Positions 61,931 through 64,000 of a DNA stretch of 64,000 bases are shown here, piece after piece. The stretch covers positions 558,001 through 622,000 of the forward strand of contig JACKNN010000001.1 in the NCBI GenBank assembly GCA_024234855.1. The letters run 5' to 3'. The stretch's first letter is position 1. Each line of letters begins with the position of its first letter. A model generated the notes under the pieces. It was not told the origin of the DNA, searched no databases, and saw only the letters and a program-made list of their open reading frames with translations. The position numbers and the translations under genes are program-made. Source of the DNA: Pseudomonadales bacterium. Lineage in GTDB: Bacteria; Pseudomonadota; Gammaproteobacteria; Pseudomonadales; Halieaceae.

Positions 61931-63886
61931 ATGTCCACTCCAGATGGGATTGCCAGTTTTGCCGAACTGGATCTGCCCGCGACCCTGCAAAAAGCCCTGG
62001 CGGAGGTCGGCTATGAAACGCCCACCGCTATCCAGGCACGGATTATCCCCCACATGCTCGAAGGCGCCGACGTACTGGGCCAGGCCCAGACCGGCACCGG
62101 TAAGACCGCAGCCTTCGCGTTGCCTATCCTTGCGCGGCTCGATCTCAGGCAAAAGCTGCCCCAGGTACTGGTCCTCGCACCCACGCGGGAATTGGCAATC
62201 CAGGTAGCCGAGGCCTTCCAGAAATATGCGCGCCACCTGCCGGGTTTTCACGTGCTGCCGATTTACGGCGGCTCGGACATGCGCGGCCAGTTGCGACAAC
62301 TGGAGCGCGGCGTACATGTAGTGGTCGGCACCCCTGGCCGTGTCATGGACCATATGCGACGTGGCTCGCTGAACCTCTCCAGGCTGCAGACACTGGTGCT
62401 CGATGAGGCCGATGAGATGCTCCGTATGGGATTCATAGACGATGTCGAGTGGATCCTGGAACAGACACCGGATCAGCGACAGATCGCCCTGTTCTCCGCC
62501 ACCATGCCCGACGCGATCCGCCGGATTGCCAAGCGCCACCTCACGGACCCGCGGGAAATCTCTATCGAGGTGAAGAGCGTCATCAGTGCGGCCATCCGCC
62601 AGCGGGTGTGGATGATGGCGGGGGTGCACAAGCTCGATGCCCTGACCCGTATCCTCGAGGTGGAGGACTTCGACGGGATGATTATTTTTGTGCGCACCCG
62701 CATTCTCACCACCGAACTGGCTGACAAACTGGCGGCGCGCGGCTATTCCGCCACCGCCCTCAACGGTGATATTCCGCAGAAGCAACGGGAGCAGACCATC
62801 GAGCGGCTGAAAAGCGGGGAGCTGGATATCCTGGTGGCCACCGATGTCGCGGCGCGCGGCCTCGATGTGGGCCGCATCAGCCACGTCATCAATTACGATA
62901 TTCCCTACGATGTTGAAGCCTATGTGCACCGCATCGGCCGCACGGGTCGCGCCGGCAAAACCGGCGAGACCATTCTGTTCGCCGCCAATCGCGAGCGGCG
63001 CTTATTGCGGGCCATCGAGAAGGCCACCGGCGAAACCATCGCCCCCATGACCTTGCCGACCGCCGAACAGGTGACAGACAAACGCATCGGCAAATTCAAG
63101 CAGCGTATCACCGAGACGCTGGATACCGCCGAACTGAAGGCTTTTCGGAAAATGGTGGAGGACTACCAGCACGAATACGGTGTGCCGGTGATAGAAATAG
63201 CCGCCGCCCTGGGGGCGCTGGCGCAGGGCTCAAAACCGTTGGTGGCCAAAGCGGATGCAGCGGGCTCCCACAAGACGCGCGAGCGTCCCGCCGCGGCTGC
63301 CGGGACCGACCAGCGCCGCACGCCTCCCCGCAAACCTGACCGGGAGCCCTTGCCGGGTCGCGACATCGCACCGGGGAAAAAAGCCGATCGCGTATTGCCG
63401 GGCACCACCGATGGCAAAGCGCCGCACAAGCCCAGCCCTGAAGCTACACCGGAGCTCGGCCAGCCGCCGCCGTCAAGACCTGACCTCGGCGCGCCGCTGC
63501 GGGCCGGGCGATCACGCCAGCGCGAAGCGGCGACGGATACCGGCATGGAGCACTACCGCATTGAAGTGGGCCTCCAGCATGGGGTGAAGCCGGGCAACAT
63601 TGTCGGGGCGATCGCCAATGAGGCTGAAATCGAAAGCGAGTACATCGGCCGTATCGAGATATTTGACGATTACAGCACGGTGCAATTGCCCGAGGGCATG
63701 CCCAGGGAAATCTTCAAGCACCTGAAAAATGTGTGGGTCAGCGGCCAGCGGCTGCAGATCTCCAGGCTGGATCAGCGCGGCCCGGTGTCCTCGCCGAAAC
63801 CGGTTCGTGCAAAACCGCGCACCGCGGCGCCCGGCGGCGGCAAAGCAGCCGGGAAAAAAGGACCGCCACACCGCAAGCCGAAGTGA
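61931..63886 (+). CDS. deaD: ATP-dependent RNA helicase DeaD (CsdA)
   Basis: The 651 residues contain a complete DEAD-box core: Q-motif FAELDLPATLQKALAEVGYE and PTAIQ, motif I AQTGTGKT, Ia PTRELAIQV, Ib TPGRVMDHM, II LDEADEML, III SATM, V VATDVAARGLDV and VI HRIGRTGRAGKTG. A DbpA-type RNA-binding domain follows (about 540-620; HYRIEVGLQHGVKPGNIVGA, EIFDDYSTVQLPEGMP). The linker between them (about 430-535) is long, basic and low complexity, as is the C-terminal tail. CsdA acts in ribosome assembly and mRNA decay at low temperature, matching the cspA at 48.5 kb. ATG 61931. Confidence 0.96.
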   Translation: MSTPDGIASFAELDLPATLQKALAEVGYETPTAIQARIIPHMLEGADVLGQAQTGTGKTAAFALPILARLDLRQKLPQVLVLAPTRELAIQVAEAFQKYARHLPGFHVLPIYGGSDMRGQLRQLERGVHVVVGTPGRVMDHMRRGSLNLSRLQTLVLDEADEMLRMGFIDDVEWILEQTPDQRQIALFSATMPDAIRRIAKRHLTDPREISIEVKSVISAAIRQRVWMMAGVHKLDALTRILEVEDFDGMIIFVRTRILTTELADKLAARGYSATALNGDIPQKQREQTIERLKSGELDILVATDVAARGLDVGRISHVINYDIPYDVEAYVHRIGRTGRAGKTGETILFAANRERRLLRAIEKATGETIAPMTLPTAEQVTDKRIGKFKQRITETLDTAELKAFRKMVEDYQHEYGVPVIEIAAALGALAQGSKPLVAKADAAGSHKTRERPAAAAGTDQRRTPPRKPDREPLPGRDIAPGKKADRVLPGTTDGKAPHKPSPEATPELGQPPPSRPDLGAPLRAGRSRQREAATDTGMEHYRIEVGLQHGVKPGNIVGAIANEAEIESEYIGRIEIFDDYSTVQLPEGMPREIFKHLKNVWVSGQRLQISRLDQRGPVSSPKPVRAKPRTAAPGGGKAAGKKGPPHRKPK

Positions 63887-63937
63887 TGGCGGCGCCGCCA
63901 ACGTCAGCCCCGACTGCTGCCGGCGAATCTCGCTGAT

Positions 63938-64000
63938 ATGCCTGTGCTGTTCGGGGTGGTGCTGCTCGACCTGATTGGCTTCGGCATCGTCATTCCTATC
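63938..64000 (+). CDS. MFS transporter (TetA-like), partial, 3' end off the right edge
   Basis: ATG 63938 begins 21 codons, MPVLFGVVLLDLIGFGIVIP and one more residue, that run off the right edge. The text is the first membrane segment of multidrug/tetracycline-type MFS exporters, in which DLIGFGIVIP is a well known motif. The gene begins 51 bp after the deaD stop with a weak Shine-Dalgarno. Only the first helix is visible, so substrate and completeness are unknown. Confidence 0.7.
   Translation, partial: MPVLFGVVLLDLIGFGIVIPI

Overview
The window looks like a core-chromosome segment of a marine gammaproteobacterium. The inference rests on high GC content, gene neighbourhoods resembling those of Pseudomonas (gshB-tonB-yqgE; HAD phosphatase-rppH-ptsP...lgt-thyA-folA; ubiH-ubiI-gcvH; zapA-6S RNA-ygfA) and abundant TonB machinery. 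A Cellvibrionales/Halieaceae-type relative is my best guess, but no rRNA or other phylogenetic marker is present to fix it. I saw no rRNA or tRNA gene, CRISPR array, phage or transposase.

Layout. 1-9.6 kb: yqgE (cut by the left edge), a TonB protein and gshB on the minus strand, an esterase-like hydrolase, then a minus-strand methionine-cycle block read as sahR, metK, ahcY, metF, rsmE. A perfect 14-4-14 palindrome lies just upstream of sahR, and a structured repeat element sits between metK and ahcY. 9.7-16.6 kb: tkt, epd, pgk, fba (pentose phosphate/glycolysis/PLP precursor), an alpha/beta hydrolase and a small exported protein. 16.8-22.8 kb: a large TonB-dependent receptor followed, on the opposite strand, by a TPR-Asp/Asn beta-hydroxylase-like protein and a TPR-sulfotransferase. 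This is the most accessory-looking part of the window. 22.9-28.3 kb: serA divergent from a D-2-hydroxyglutarate-dehydrogenase-like flavoprotein with a 22-bp palindrome between them, then rpiA and ilvA.

28.5-43 kb: a small membrane ORF, ygfA, 6S RNA, zapA and a TIGR02449-like coiled-coil protein (minus); ygfB, pepP, ubiH, ubiI, gcvH and rlmI (plus); a HAD phosphatase; rppH-ptsP; a TANGO2/NRDE protein; lgt-thyA-folA. 43.3-48.4 kb: a six-gene TonB energy-transduction operon (DUF3450, TtpC-like long ExbB, ExbB, ExbD, TonB, TPR protein) closed by a strong terminator. 48.5-64 kb: cspA, a QseBC-like two-component system, glk-pyk, a glycerophosphodiesterase, a periplasmic solute-binding protein, a VOC protein, a DUF3012 lipoprotein, an orphan ExbD, a coniferyl-aldehyde-dehydrogenase-like ALDH, an unknown small protein, an MscS channel, an NTF2-like protein, a YbaY/META lipoprotein, a DeaD helicase and the first codons of an MFS transporter.

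How the genes work together. SahR-MetK-AhcY-MetF form the SAM/SAH cycle with a self-contained regulator. Tkt, Epd, Pgk, Fba, RpiA, Glk and Pyk supply central carbon flow. SerA and the D-2-HG dehydrogenase can form a coupled serine pathway. The TonB operon could energise receptors such as the one at 16.8 kb. The least explained items are a repeat family with a compensated stem-loop (7.1 and 25.8 kb), the receptor/hydroxylase/sulfotransferase neighbourhood, the missing canonical start of the sulfotransferase, and the second ExbD.
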